Positions 15,894 through 25,386 of a DNA stretch of 64,000 nucleotides are shown piece after piece (position 1 is the stretch's first letter; the number at the start of each line of letters is the position of its first letter). The DNA comes from JAVVHE01 sp032249695. GTDB taxonomy: Bacteria; Pseudomonadota; Alphaproteobacteria; Sphingomonadales; Sphingomonadaceae. The stretch is from the NCBI GenBank assembly GCA_032249695.1, contig JAVVHE010000003.1:62001-126000 (forward strand), written 5' to 3'. Made by a program: the position numbers and the translations under genes. Under the pieces are notes generated by a model. The model saw only the letters and a program-made list of their open reading frames with translations, made no database searches and was not told the DNA's origin.

Positions 15894-17386
15894 CAGAACA
15901 GCGTCTCCTGTGCAGCGGCTACGGGCGGCGGCGCAGCGGCCACGCGCTTTTCGCGCACACTGCCCGCGATATCGGCTTCTACGCGCCCGTCGCTGAAACG
16001 GATGCGCACGCGCCCCGCGCCGCACGCCTCCGCCGCGCTCGGCAGCACGTGGCCGTCGGGGCGCTCCACGACCGCATAGCCGCGGCCTAGCGTCGCGAGC
16101 GGCGACAGCACCGCGAGCGCGCGCGCCTCGCTCTGCAGCGCAGCGCGGGCAGCCGCGGCGCGGCGCGTCAGCAGCGCCGGCCGCAGCGTACCCGCGCAGC
16201 GCTCCAGCGCGTGCGCGGCAGCCCGGGTGCGCGCTGCCGCGCCGCGTGCCAGCGCCGCCCGCGCCAGCGCCAGCCCGTTCGCCGCCAGTTCGCGGCGGCG
16301 CGCCAGCAGCGCGGGTGTCAGCGTGCGTGCCGCACCCGTCAGCCGCGTGCGCCCGCGCTCGGCGGCGCGATCGAGCCCGCGTGGCAGCCGAGCGGTGAGG
16401 TCGTCGAGCCGCTGGCGGCGCAGCGCCAGCAGCGCCTCGGGCCGCGGCAGGCGGCAGACGAGCGCGTGCGTGCGCTCCGCCGCGCGCGTGCGATGGGCGC
16501 GCACGCAGCGCTCCAGCCGCGCACCGAACGACGCAACCTGCGCGATCAAGTCTGCGCGGACCGGCACCGCCTTCTCCGCAGCGGCGGTTGGAGTCGGCGC
16601 GCGGAGGTCGGCAGCGAGATCGCAGAGCGTCGTGTCGGTCTCGTGCCCCACCGCCGAGATGACGGGGATCGCCGATCCGGCGACGGCTCGCACCACGGCC
16701 TCGTCGTTGAAGCCCCACAGATCCTCGATCGAGCCGCCGCCGCGCGCGACGATGATGAGGTCCGGCCGCGGCATCCCCGGCGGTAGCGCGTTCAACCCCC
16801 GCACCGCGGCTGCGACTTTCTCGGCCGAGCCTTCGCCCTGCACTGGCACCGGCCACACGATGACGCGGCGCGGAAAGCGCTCGGCGAGCCGGTGCAAGAT
16901 GTCGCGGATGACCGCGCCGGTCGGCGAGGTGACGACACCGATCACCTGCGGCAGGAACGGGATCGGACGCTTGCGCGCCTGTTCGAACAATCCCTCGGCG
17001 GCGAGAGCGGCCTTGCGTTTTTCCAGCTGCGCCAGCAGCGCGCCGACGCCCGCCGGCTCCAGCCGCTCGACGACGATCTGGTATTTGCTGCGATCGGCGT
17101 AGGTGCTGAGCCGCCCGGTCGCGATCACCTCCAGCCCGTCCTCGGGCCGGAAGCTGAGCGCGCCCGCCTTGGTCCGCCACAGCACTGCATCGAGTGCGGC
17201 GCCCTCGTCCTTCAGGCAGAAATAGCAATGGCCGCTGGAGTGCCGCTTGAACCCGGAGAGCTCGCCGCGAACGCGGACATAGCTGTAGGTTTCCTCGACC
17301 GTGCGCCTCAGCGACTGGGCAAGCTCGGAAACGCTATATTCGGGGACATTCCCCGTAGGACCGAGGGGCGCGGCGGTGGCCATCAT
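15893..17386 (-). CDS. xseA: Exodeoxyribonuclease VII large subunit
   Basis: Large, catalytic subunit of ExoVII, which degrades single-stranded DNA to oligonucleotides. It shows an N-terminal OB-fold (VRVRGELSGFKRHSSGHCYFCLKDEGA), then the catalytic core with GVVTSPTGAVIRDI, ARGGGSIEDLWGFNDE and SAVGHETDTTLCDLAADLRAPTPTAAAE. A long Arg/Ala-rich coiled-coil region (about 290-430) and the C-terminal LGRGYAVVE segment follow. Start is ATG 17386 or the adjacent ATG 17383. The small subunit gene xseB is not in the window. Confidence 0.95.
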   Translation of the reverse strand: MMATAAPLGPTGNVPEYSVSELAQSLRRTVEETYSYVRVRGELSGFKRHSSGHCYFCLKDEGAALDAVLWRTKAGALSFRPEDGLEVIATGRLSTYADRSKYQIVVERLEPAGVGALLAQLEKRKAALAAEGLFEQARKRPIPFLPQVIGVVTSPTGAVIRDILHRLAERFPRRVIVWPVPVQGEGSAEKVAAAVRGLNALPPGMPRPDLIIVARGGGSIEDLWGFNDEAVVRAVAGSAIPVISAVGHETDTTLCDLAADLRAPTPTAAAEKAVPVRADLIAQVASFGARLERCVRAHRTRAAERTHALVCRLPRPEALLALRRQRLDDLTARLPRGLDRAAERGRTRLTGAARTLTPALLARRRELAANGLALARAALARGAAARTRAAAHALERCAGTLRPALLTRRAAAARAALQSEARALAVLSPLATLGRGYAVVERPDGHVLPSAAEACGAGRVRIRFSDGRVEADIAGSVREKRVAAAPPPVAAAQETLF

Positions 17387-17459
17387 CGGGGTTATAGGGA
17401 GCAGCGCGTTGCGCGACAGCCCCCAACCGCCCGGGGCTCTCGAATCCTCGGGAGAGGCG

Positions 17460-19292
17460 TTACGCCGCCTCGCGCGCCTGCGCTTCGGCCTCGGCTTGCT
17501 GCAGCGCCCACATGCGGGCGTACTCGCCGTTGCGGGCCAGGAGGGAAGCGTGCGTGCCGCGTTCGACAATGCGGCCCGCGTCCATCACCAGGATCTCGTC
17601 GGCGTCGGCGATGGTCGAGAGGCGGTGCGCGATGATCAACGTCGTGCGGTTGCGGGCAACCGATCGGAGCGCCGACTGGATGTCCGCCTCGGTGCGGCTG
17701 TCGAGCGCGCTGGTCGCCTCGTCCAGGATCAGCACGGCGGGATCCTTCAGGATCGTGCGCGCGATCGCCACGCGCTGCTTCTCACCGCCCGAAAGCTTCA
17801 GGCCCCGCTCACCGACCATCGACTTGTAGCCATCGGGCAGACGCAACACGAACTCGTGCACCTGCGCCTGCGCGGCGGCGCGCTCGATCTCGGCCTGCGA
17901 AGCGCCCTCGCGGCCATAGCCGATGTTATAGCCGATCGTGTCGTTGAACAGCACGGTATCCTGGGGCACGATGCCGATCGCGCGGCGCAAGCTTTCCTGC
18001 GTCACCTCACGGATATCCTGGCCGTCGATCGTGACGCGGCCCCCCGCAATGTCATAGAAGCGGAACAGGATGCGGCTGAGCGTCGACTTGCCCGCTCCGC
18101 TCGCGCCGACGACGGCGACGGTCTTGCCCGGCTGGATCTCGAAGCTAACCCCGTGCAGGATCTGGCGGCGCGGTTCGTAGCTGAAATCGACACTCTCGAA
18201 GCGCACATGGCCGCCGCGCACCTGCAGCGCGGGCGCGCCGGGCTTGTCGGCGATCTCGGCATTGGTATCGAGCAGGCGGAACATGTGCTCCATGTCGATC
18301 AGGCCCTGCCGGATCTGCCGGTAAACGACGCCCAGGAAATCGAGCGGGCGGAAAAGCTGCGTCAGCAGCGTGTTGATGAGCACCACGTCGCCCGTGGTGA
18401 AGCGGCCCTTCGACCAGCCCCAGACGACATAGGCCATGCCCGCGCCGAGCATCAGATTGGTGATCGCCGACTGACCGATGTTCAGCCAAGACAGCGACAC
18501 CTGCAGCCGTTCCGCCAGCTTCACATAGCGGTCGAGCGCACGACGGTAATTGTCCTCTTCGCGCTTTTCGGCATTGAAATACTTGACGGTCTCATAGTTC
18601 AGAAGCGCGTCGACGGCACGGCCTGATTGCTTGTTGTCCGCGTCGGTCATCTCGCGGCGCGCCTTGTTGCGCTGGTCGGTCACCCACTGGGTGAAGGCTA
18701 CATACGCCGCGACCATGACGAGCGTGGCGACGACGACCGTCACGCCCATTTTCAGGCCGAAGATGATGCAGACCGCGATCAGTTCGATCGCAGTCGGCGC
18801 GATATTGAAGAAAATGAAATACAGCATTTCGTCGATGCTTTTGGTGCCGCGATCGAAAATGCGTGTAAGTTCGCCGGTGCGCCGCTCGAGATGGTAGCGC
18901 AGCGACAGGCGCTGGACATGCGCGAACACGTCCGATCCCAGCGCGCCGGCTGCAGTTTGGCCCACGCGTTCGAACAGCGCGTTGCGCAGGTTATCGAACA
19001 GGACGCCGCCGAAGCGGGCTGCGGCGTAACTCAGCACCAGTGCGGCCGCGAGGACGACCTCGTCGCGGCGGCCGCCCGCCAGCCGATCGATCGCGCCTTT
19101 GTAGAAGAACGGCATCGACAGCGTGGTGGCCTTGGCCAACAGCACCAGAAACAGCGAAACCGCGACGCGCAGGCGGAGATCGGGGCGGTTCTTCGGCCAC
19201 AGATAGGGCAGGAACCGGCCGATGACCGTCAGATCGGCTGAGCGTTTTTCAGAATCGGTATCGTCAGCCTGGGCGGCAATTGCAGCGGTCAC
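17460..19292 (-). CDS. Atm1-type ABC transporter (fused membrane and ATPase domains)
   Basis: A 610-residue half-transporter of the ABCB7/Atm1/HMT1 group that exports glutathione- or sulfur-containing compounds and metals. The membrane domain (about 25-330) has six helices and the family-typical YHLERRTGELTRIFDRGTKSI and NYETVKYFNAEKREEDNY. The ATPase domain has Walker A GASGAGKST, signature LSGGEKQR, Walker B VLILDEATSALD and switch IIAHRLST. ATG overlaps the stop of the hydrolase gene by 4 bases. Function in Fe-S or heavy-metal homeostasis is inferred from the family. Confidence 0.92.
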   Translation of the reverse strand: MTAAIAAQADDTDSEKRSADLTVIGRFLPYLWPKNRPDLRLRVAVSLFLVLLAKATTLSMPFFYKGAIDRLAGGRRDEVVLAAALVLSYAAARFGGVLFDNLRNALFERVGQTAAGALGSDVFAHVQRLSLRYHLERRTGELTRIFDRGTKSIDEMLYFIFFNIAPTAIELIAVCIIFGLKMGVTVVVATLVMVAAYVAFTQWVTDQRNKARREMTDADNKQSGRAVDALLNYETVKYFNAEKREEDNYRRALDRYVKLAERLQVSLSWLNIGQSAITNLMLGAGMAYVVWGWSKGRFTTGDVVLINTLLTQLFRPLDFLGVVYRQIRQGLIDMEHMFRLLDTNAEIADKPGAPALQVRGGHVRFESVDFSYEPRRQILHGVSFEIQPGKTVAVVGASGAGKSTLSRILFRFYDIAGGRVTIDGQDIREVTQESLRRAIGIVPQDTVLFNDTIGYNIGYGREGASQAEIERAAAQAQVHEFVLRLPDGYKSMVGERGLKLSGGEKQRVAIARTILKDPAVLILDEATSALDSRTEADIQSALRSVARNRTTLIIAHRLSTIADADEILVMDAGRIVERGTHASLLARNGEYARMWALQQAEAEAQAREAA

Positions 19293-20089
19293 CGACCCAA
19301 CATAGGCTGGCGCTTGGCGATTGCACGCCCGGGTTCGGGCGCGGCGAGCACGCGGGCGAGGAAGGCCATGACGGGGGCCCAGCAGCCGCGCCAGCCGCGC
19401 GGATTGCGCTCGGGGATCAGCGTCGAGCTGCCGTGAATGCCGTTTGCGCAGCTGGTGACGGGGGCGGGCGGCTGCAGCGCGGCGGCGATGGGCCTGGCGC
19501 GGACCGTCTCGTCGTCAGGCGCGGCGTAGACGAGCGTCGGCACGCGCACGCGGGCTGCTGCGCGGCGGACGATGGGCGTGTCGCCGAAATATTCGCCCGG
19601 GGAGAAGCTCAGCACCGCTGCGAGCCCGAGCGGCCGCTTGGCCGCGGCCATCAGCACCAGGCTGGACGAATAGCTGCTTCCCCACAGCACGATGCGTGAC
19701 GCCTGGCGCTGGCCCCAGCCGATCGCGGCTTCGAGGTCGGCGCCCGCCTCCAGATAGTCGCGCGATCCGCCGAGTCGATCGACGGTCAGGTTGGCGCCGA
19801 ACAGCCCGCCGCCCGAGCGCTGGTCGATCGCCAGCACCGCCAGACCGCCCGCCACCAGCCGCGGCGCGATCGCTGCATATTCGGCCGAGGACGAACCCGC
19901 CTGATGGAACAGCAGCACCAGCGCCCTGGGGTTGGCGGGCGCCTGCCGCCAGCCGACCACGCGCACGCCGTCGGCGGCGACCAGCGTAATCGGCCGCGCG
20001 CCGGGCCACGGCGGACCGGGCGGGGCCGGAGCGGCTCGCGACGGCGGCGCTAGCAGACACCCGGCTATCAGGACGGCAGTCGCGCGCAC
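19289..20089 (-). CDS. Secreted alpha/beta hydrolase
   Basis: Predicted exported hydrolase of 266 residues with an N-terminal signal (MRATAVLIAGCLLAPPSRA). The fold is seen in ALVLLFHQAGSSSAEYAAIAPRL (oxyanion region) and IVLWGSSYSSSLVLMAA (Ser nucleophile in GSSYS). PTLVYAAPDDETV supplies an acid residue and CANGIHGSSTL the catalytic His, so a full triad is present. It resembles dienelactone-hydrolase-like proteins. Its stop overlaps the start of the Atm1-type transporter. The substrate is unknown. Confidence 0.75.
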   Translation of the reverse strand: MRATAVLIAGCLLAPPSRAAPAPPGPPWPGARPITLVAADGVRVVGWRQAPANPRALVLLFHQAGSSSAEYAAIAPRLVAGGLAVLAIDQRSGGGLFGANLTVDRLGGSRDYLEAGADLEAAIGWGQRQASRIVLWGSSYSSSLVLMAAAKRPLGLAAVLSFSPGEYFGDTPIVRRAAARVRVPTLVYAAPDDETVRARPIAAALQPPAPVTSCANGIHGSSTLIPERNPRGWRGCWAPVMAFLARVLAAPEPGRAIAKRQPMLGR

Positions 20090-20131
20090 GGCCTCGCTCT
20101 AGCGCGAAGCGCAGTCCGCGGCGAGCGGCGT

Positions 20132-20938
20132 TCAGCCGGCGTGCGGCACCGCGGCGCGCTCGGCGTCCGCCGACGGTCGCTCGGCGTCGACCCCGCACGG
20201 CCGCGCCGGCGCGGGCAGCGACGCCTCACGCACCCAGCCCGCGCGCGTCAGCCGCTCGATCGGGCGGAAGGCAGTCTTGTACGCCATCCTGGGCGCGTTC
20301 TGGATCCAGTAGCCCAAATAGACATGCGCGCGGCCCTCGGCCGCGGCTCGGCGGATGTGATCGAGAATGATGAACGTCCCCAGCCCGCCGCGCGCCTTTT
20401 CGGCTGGATCGTAAAAGCTGTAGATCATGCTGAGGTCGCCGGGATGCTGATCCGTCAACGCGGCCGCGACAAGCTTGCCGGCCGAGTCGCGATATTCGAT
20501 GACCACGGTATCGACCGGCGTCTGCTCGACCATGTCGGCATAATCGAGCGCGTCCATCGACGCCATGCCGCCATTCGGGTGGCGCTCGGACAGATAGCTG
20601 CGCAGCAACAGAAACTGCTCGGCAGTCGTCCACGGCGCGCGGACGGTGGCGGTCAGGTCGGCGTTGCGCTTCAGCAGCCGTCGCTGCGTGGCACTCGCGG
20701 CGAAGTCTTCCACCGGCACGCGCACCGAGACGCACGCTTGGCAGCCGTCGCAGCTTGGCCGGTATACGACGTTCTGACTGCGGCGGAAGCCGATCTGCGC
20801 CAGCGTGACCGCCATCTTGCCCGCATCGGGACCGCGCAGCTCGGTAAATAGCTTGCGCTCCGTGCGACCCGGTAGATACGGACACGGACCTGAGGTTGTA
20901 ACAAAAAATCTTGGAAAGCGATAAGACAGATCACTCAT
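20132..20938 (-). CDS. bpt: Aspartate/glutamate leucyltransferase
   Basis: Adds Leu from Leu-tRNA to N-terminal Asp/Glu of proteins, creating N-degrons for ClpS/ClpAP. Family features are FPRFFVTTSGPCPYLPGRTERKLFTEL, the Cys cluster YRPSCDGCQACVSVRV, and YLGYWIQNAPRMAYKTAFRPIERL. Earlier names call this family arginyltransferase (Ate-like), but bacterial members with this N-terminus are Bpt. ATG 20938 is preferred to 20968, which adds ten residues and lacks a ribosome site. clpS, its pathway partner, lies about 15 kb away. Confidence 0.9.
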   Translation of the reverse strand: MSDLSYRFPRFFVTTSGPCPYLPGRTERKLFTELRGPDAGKMAVTLAQIGFRRSQNVVYRPSCDGCQACVSVRVPVEDFAASATQRRLLKRNADLTATVRAPWTTAEQFLLLRSYLSERHPNGGMASMDALDYADMVEQTPVDTVVIEYRDSAGKLVAAALTDQHPGDLSMIYSFYDPAEKARGGLGTFIILDHIRRAAAEGRAHVYLGYWIQNAPRMAYKTAFRPIERLTRAGWVREASLPAPARPCGVDAERPSADAERAAVPHAG

Positions 20939-21022
20939 TACGCCCCAGCCCCTGCCAACGCGACTCATCGTGCATATCGCGAATAGTTCCGCGGGAACAG
21001 GCGAAATACGCTGTTTTTGCGA

Positions 21023-22264
21023 CTAATCGAGCTCCACCGGCCGCACGTCGTATCCTGCGACGCGCAGCGCCGATACCAGCCGGTCCAGATGCGGACGCCC
21101 GCGCGTCTCGCACTCGATATCGGTGACGAGGCCCTTGGCTGGCAGGCGAGTATAGACGCGGTGATGGTGCACCTCCAGGATGTTGACGCCCTGCGCCTCG
21201 AACACCTTGGCGAGCATCGACAACTGGCCGGGGCGGTCCTTCAGGATCACCCGCAGCCGCGCGATGCGGCCTTCGCGAACGAGGTCCCGCAGCAAGACGT
21301 TCGCCAGCAGCCGCGTATCAATATTCCCTCCGCACAGGACCAATCCCACGCGCCGCCCCGCGAAGCGCGCGGGGTCCGCCAGCAGCGCCGCCAGCCCGGC
21401 CGCGCCGGCGCCCTCCACGACGGTCTTCTCGATCGTCAGCAGCATCGCGACCGCGCGTTCGAGGTCGCGCTCGCTGACCAGCGCCATGTCGTCGAGCAGC
21501 GCTTTCAGGATCGGCAGCGTGATCCGCCCCGGCTCCTTGACCGCGATGCCCTCGGCAAGCGTCTCGCCGCCGACCGCCGCTTCGGCGCCGTTGAGGCGCG
21601 CCCAGACCGAGGGGTACATCTCGGCCTCGCTGCCGATGAGCTGGATCGAGGGCTTGAGCGCGCGCGTGGCGATCGCGATGCCGCTCATCAGCCCGCCGCC
21701 GCCCAGCGGCACGACGATCACATCGAGATCGGGCGCGGTCTCCAGCATCTCGATGCCGACCGTCCCCTGGCCCGCGATCACCGCCAGATCGTCGAACGGG
21801 TGCACATAGGTCAGCCCGCGCTCGGCCTGCAGCGCCCAGGCATGCGCCTGCGCGTCGTCGAACGTCTCGCCTTCCAGGATCACGGTCGCGCCGTGGTCCT
21901 GCGTCTGCGTCACCTTCACGATCGGCGTGGGCTTGGGCATCACCACCGTCGCGGGCACGCCCAGCCGCCTGGCGTGGTAGGCGACCCCCTGCGCGTGGTT
22001 CCCGGCGCTCGCGGTGATGACTCCGCGCGCACGCTCGTCGGCGGTCAGTTTCAACAGCTTGTTGAGCGCGCCGCGCTCCTTGAAGCTGGCGGTGAACTGC
22101 AGGTTTTCAAACTTCAGCCACACCTCGGCGCCGGTGATTGCGCTCAGCGTGCGGCTGTGCAGGCACGGCGTCCGCTCCACTTGCCCGGCGATGACAGCGT
22201 GCGCCGCGCGGATGTCCTCGATGGTGACGGGCAGTTCGGGTGCGAGCGCAGGAGCAGTGGCCAT
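21023..22264 (-). CDS. ilvA: Threonine ammonia-lyase
   Basis: PLP-dependent deaminase converting threonine to 2-oxobutyrate, the first step to isoleucine. LQFTASFKERGALNKL carries the PLP Lys (about 62); ASAGNHAQGVAYHARRLG and the glycine loop VVPLGGGGLMSGIA are present. A single C-terminal ACT domain (about 335-413, starting LRVILKDRPGQLSML) marks the short form of about 410 residues, which is less similar to the two-ACT E. coli IlvA. Feedback control by isoleucine cannot be judged from this. Confidence 0.93.
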   Translation of the reverse strand: MATAPALAPELPVTIEDIRAAHAVIAGQVERTPCLHSRTLSAITGAEVWLKFENLQFTASFKERGALNKLLKLTADERARGVITASAGNHAQGVAYHARRLGVPATVVMPKPTPIVKVTQTQDHGATVILEGETFDDAQAHAWALQAERGLTYVHPFDDLAVIAGQGTVGIEMLETAPDLDVIVVPLGGGGLMSGIAIATRALKPSIQLIGSEAEMYPSVWARLNGAEAAVGGETLAEGIAVKEPGRITLPILKALLDDMALVSERDLERAVAMLLTIEKTVVEGAGAAGLAALLADPARFAGRRVGLVLCGGNIDTRLLANVLLRDLVREGRIARLRVILKDRPGQLSMLAKVFEAQGVNILEVHHHRVYTRLPAKGLVTDIECETRGRPHLDRLVSALRVAGYDVRPVELD

Positions 22265-22330
22265 CGCTGGACTATAGCAGCGCGCAGATGGCCGCGCGCG
22301 ATGCGTATCGCGGGCGGTCCGCGTACGCTG

Positions 22331-23311
22331 CTACGCTCCGCCCGCCAGGAAGTCGGCTGCGGTTTCGCGCAGCTCGCGTCCCTCGCGGAAGCGCGACAGC
22401 GCCCACGAGTGCAGCATGTGCTCGCCCTCGACATAGCGGAGCGCCGCGCGCTCGGCGGCTGCCCGGCGGACCAGCGCGCGGGCGTCGGCGTTCAGCAGGT
22501 CGGCGGTGCCGCTGAACACCAGCATCGGCGGAAGACCTCGCAGCGAGCCGAGGACCGGGCTGACCGGCGGACGGTCGGGCGGGGCGCCGCGTGCCCAGAG
22601 GCGTGCACTCTGCACCAGCTCCGCGCGGTTGAGGATCGGATCGGCTCGCTCCAGCTGCTGCTGGCCGGGATTGACGGGCCGGAGGTCGAGCCACGGCGAT
22701 ACCAGCACGATCCGCGTCGGCAGCGGCTCGCCGTGGTCGCGAAGCTGCTGCGCGAAGCCGAGCGCCAGCCCACCCCCGGCCGAGAAGCCGCAGATCGCGA
22801 TGCGGTCGGGCGGTTTGTTGCGGCTGAGTTCGCGCCAGAGTGCGTCGACCGCGGCGTAGGTGTCGCGCCAATCGTGATCGGGCGCGAGCGGGTAATCGAG
22901 CACGACGACCCGCGCGCGTGCACGCTCAACGAGTCCCTCGATCAGGCGCTTTTCCGCCGGGATCAGCCGCGACACGAATGCGCCGCCGTGCAGATAGATG
23001 ATCGTGCGGCTCGGCGCTGGCTCAGCACGCGGCTCCACGACCGTCGCCGCATAAGCCCCGGCCTTTACGATCGGCGTCGTGCGGAACTCGGCTGCGAACG
23101 GGCTCGGCCCGTCCGGGGCGGACTGTATCGTCCGCAGGCCGACAGCGAACGCATCGTCGCTGACCGGGCGGGAAGGGCGCTTGGGATGCGCGAGCGGAAG
23201 ATAGACGAGGCGATAGAGATAGGCCGGCGCGCTTTCCTTCCCTCCTCGCTCCACCGAGAGTAGCCAGGCGGCCGGGATTGCGGCTAAGGCGACAAACCAG
23301 CGGAGACGCAC
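22331..23311 (-). CDS. Alpha/beta hydrolase of the hormone-sensitive-lipase family
   Basis: Esterase/lipase-like protein of 326 residues with an N-terminal hydrophobic anchor or signal (MRLRWFVALAAIPAAWLL). HSL-family hallmarks are seen: the oxyanion HGG in IIYLHGGAFVSRL (about 106-112), nucleophile elbow GFSAGGGLALG (about 173), acid residue in VFSGTADLLNADA, and His in VEGEHMLHSW. Substrate is unknown. It sits downstream of the TolC gene on the same strand, separated by 60 bases containing short inverted repeats. Confidence 0.85.
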   Translation of the reverse strand: MRLRWFVALAAIPAAWLLSVERGGKESAPAYLYRLVYLPLAHPKRPSRPVSDDAFAVGLRTIQSAPDGPSPFAAEFRTTPIVKAGAYAATVVEPRAEPAPSRTIIYLHGGAFVSRLIPAEKRLIEGLVERARARVVVLDYPLAPDHDWRDTYAAVDALWRELSRNKPPDRIAICGFSAGGGLALGFAQQLRDHGEPLPTRIVLVSPWLDLRPVNPGQQQLERADPILNRAELVQSARLWARGAPPDRPPVSPVLGSLRGLPPMLVFSGTADLLNADARALVRRAAAERAALRYVEGEHMLHSWALSRFREGRELRETAADFLAGGA

Positions 23312-23371
23312 ACCTTAACCGTAACCGTCCAGCTAAATGATGTAAAGCGGGCTTTGCAGCGACCTGCGTGA

Positions 23372-24724
23372 TCAGCCCCCCGGGCGGCCCGGGGCGATCG
23401 GGCTGCTGCGCTCCGGCTCGATGCCGGTCAGGTCAAGCGCGTCTGCGTTGGCGCGGCCGAGCGCGGCGAGAAGCAGAAAGCCGGACACATATTCGTCGTG
23501 CTCGGCGCGTACGAGCTGGACACGGCTGTTGAGCAGCTCCTGCTCGGCATTCAGCACCTCGATGATTGTGCGCAGGCCGACACTATTTTCGGCGCGCACC
23601 CCTTCGAGCGCGATCTCGTTCGCGCGCACCTGCGCGCGCGCCGACTGCACCACCGAGCGATTGGCGACGAGCGATTCGTAGGCATTGCGCGCCTGCTCGG
23701 TCACTTCGCGGTCGACCTGCACCGCGTTGAACTGCGCCTGGCCCGCCCGCGCCTTCGCCTGATTAACCTGCGCACGGACCTGACCGCCGGTGTAGAACGG
23801 AATGGTGAGCGTGACGCCGACGCTCGAGGTGGAGAAGTCGTTCGCCACGCCGACTCCGTTCGGAACCCCGAATGCGTCGCCCGCGGTGCCGAGATAATTC
23901 TGGTAGAAGGCCGTGCCGTTCACGACGAGCGATGGGCGCCCGGCGGCGCGCGCGGTGCCGATGTCGGCGGCAAAGGCCTCGGCCGAGCGCCGGAACGATG
24001 CCAGCCGCGGGTTTTCGCTCCGCGCAAGCTCGACCGACTGATCGGACGACGCGGGAAGCTCGCCCACCGGCGGCGGCGGCTCAAGGACAGCGGGCGCGCT
24101 GCCGATGATGCGCTGATACGCCTGTTCGGACAGCACGCGCTGCGCCTCCGCGCTGCGCAGATTCGCCTGCGCCAGCGCCAGCCGCGCTTCGGATTGGGCG
24201 ACATCGGTGCGGGTGAGGTCGCCGACTTCGAAACGGTCGCGACTCTGCTGCAGCTGGCGCTCCAGCACGCGGACGTTGTTCTGGTTGAGGACGACCACCT
24301 CGCGGTCGCGCCGCACGTCCTCGTAGGCTGCGACCGCATTCGAAAACACCGTGTTCTCCAGCGTCAGCAGATCGAGCTCCGCAGCTTCGCTGCGGCGGCG
24401 CGCAGCGCGGATCGAGGAGCGGATGAGGCCGCCGCGATACAGCGGCAGCTGTGCTTGCAATCCCGTCTGCACATTGCGGCCGAAGCTGCGGAAGCCGGCC
24501 AGCGGATCGGCGGTTTCGGTGAATACCACCTGCGCGCCGAGCGTCGGGCGTGCGGAGGCCTTCGCGAGATCAATCCCCGCATCGAACAGCGCCACGTTCG
24601 CGCGCCCGCCGCTCAGCTGCGGGTTGGTCTGATAGGCCTGAATCAGCGCTTCGCGCAGCGTGGTTGCGTGCGACGGCGCAGCCGCCAGGATGGCGCAGGC
24701 GGCGCAGGTAGACAACGGGCGCAT
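23372..24724 (-). CDS. TolC-family outer-membrane efflux protein
   Basis: Outer-membrane channel of type I secretion or RND efflux systems, 450 residues. A signal peptide (ending about SHATT) is followed by the two structural repeats typical of TolC: REALIQAYQTNPQLSGGRANV at the N-terminus and its equivalent after the linker near residue 210, each with long coiled coils (for example DRFEVGDLTRTDVAQSEARLALAQANLRSAE). GLRTIIEVLNAEQELLNSR is the conserved C-terminal helix. It starts just after the PIMT-like gene (5-base gap), so the two are probably co-transcribed. No pump genes are adjacent. Confidence 0.92.
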   Translation of the reverse strand: MRPLSTCAACAILAAAPSHATTLREALIQAYQTNPQLSGGRANVALFDAGIDLAKASARPTLGAQVVFTETADPLAGFRSFGRNVQTGLQAQLPLYRGGLIRSSIRAARRRSEAAELDLLTLENTVFSNAVAAYEDVRRDREVVVLNQNNVRVLERQLQQSRDRFEVGDLTRTDVAQSEARLALAQANLRSAEAQRVLSEQAYQRIIGSAPAVLEPPPPVGELPASSDQSVELARSENPRLASFRRSAEAFAADIGTARAAGRPSLVVNGTAFYQNYLGTAGDAFGVPNGVGVANDFSTSSVGVTLTIPFYTGGQVRAQVNQAKARAGQAQFNAVQVDREVTEQARNAYESLVANRSVVQSARAQVRANEIALEGVRAENSVGLRTIIEVLNAEQELLNSRVQLVRAEHDEYVSGFLLLAALGRANADALDLTGIEPERSSPIAPGRPGG

Positions 24725-24729
24725 GCGGC

Positions 24730-25386
24730 CTAGAACCGGAAGGCGCGCGGCCGTTCGAGGCCGGGGAGGCGCGGGACGCCCGCGTCGAGGAAGGCGGTGG
24801 TGCCGATGACTCCGGCGGACTTGGCGCCCGAAACGCCGCGCGTCAGCCCCATATCGTCGACCGTCACTCCGGCGAACCGGCCGCCGTCGCGCAGCTGATC
24901 CACCAGGATTTGGGGCAACAACTCGGCTGCTCCGTTCAAAAACAGGGCGTCGAACGGCGCAAATTCGGGCGCTCCGTGGCCGAGCGCAGCCTCGACAACC
25001 GTGACGTTCGTGACCTTCGTGTTGGCCAAGGCAGCCCGTGCCTGCGCTGCGAGCCCAGCGTGCGGCTCCACCCCGATCACGCGATCGACAAGCTGGGCGA
25101 TGACCGCCGCCTCATAGCCGGTGCCCAGCCCGATCAGCAGCACCTTGTCGCTCGGATCGAACTCGGCGCGGTTGACCAGATTGCCGAACACCAGCGGATC
25201 CAGCATGTAGCGGCCGGGGGCGACCTCGAGATTATCGTCGAGATACGCGATGCCCCTCAGCTTCTCGGGCACGAAGCGTTCGCGCTCGATCTCGGCGAAG
25301 GCCGCGAGTACGCGCGGATCGTTGACGCCTGTCGGTCGCAGTTGATTGTCGATCATCGCCGCGCGCATCGTTTCAAACCGGTCCAT
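24730..25386 (-). CDS. Protein-L-isoaspartate O-methyltransferase-like protein
   Basis: SAM-dependent methyltransferase fold of the PIMT family, 218 residues. RAAMIDNQLRPTGVNDPRVLAAFAEIERERFVPE is the family N-terminus; the SAM loop is VLLIGLGTGYEAAVIAQL. The normal active-site segment (IS-x-P with the catalytic Ser/Thr) is replaced by YMLDPLVFG, so repair of isoaspartate is doubtful. ATG 25386 follows GAGGG; a longer frame to 25485 is not credible. Pairing with a downstream tolC is, to my knowledge, common in sphingomonads. Function is uncertain beyond SAM binding. Confidence 0.8.
   Translation of the reverse strand: MDRFETMRAAMIDNQLRPTGVNDPRVLAAFAEIERERFVPEKLRGIAYLDDNLEVAPGRYMLDPLVFGNLVNRAEFDPSDKVLLIGLGTGYEAAVIAQLVDRVIGVEPHAGLAAQARAALANTKVTNVTVVEAALGHGAPEFAPFDALFLNGAAELLPQILVDQLRDGGRFAGVTVDDMGLTRGVSGAKSAGVIGTTAFLDAGVPRLPGLERPRAFRF

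Noticed and set aside
23315..23326. CtrA-like TTAAC-GTAACC motif (also near 55918)
   Set aside because: Neither copy matches TTAA-N7-TTAA; short similarity only, too weak to call.
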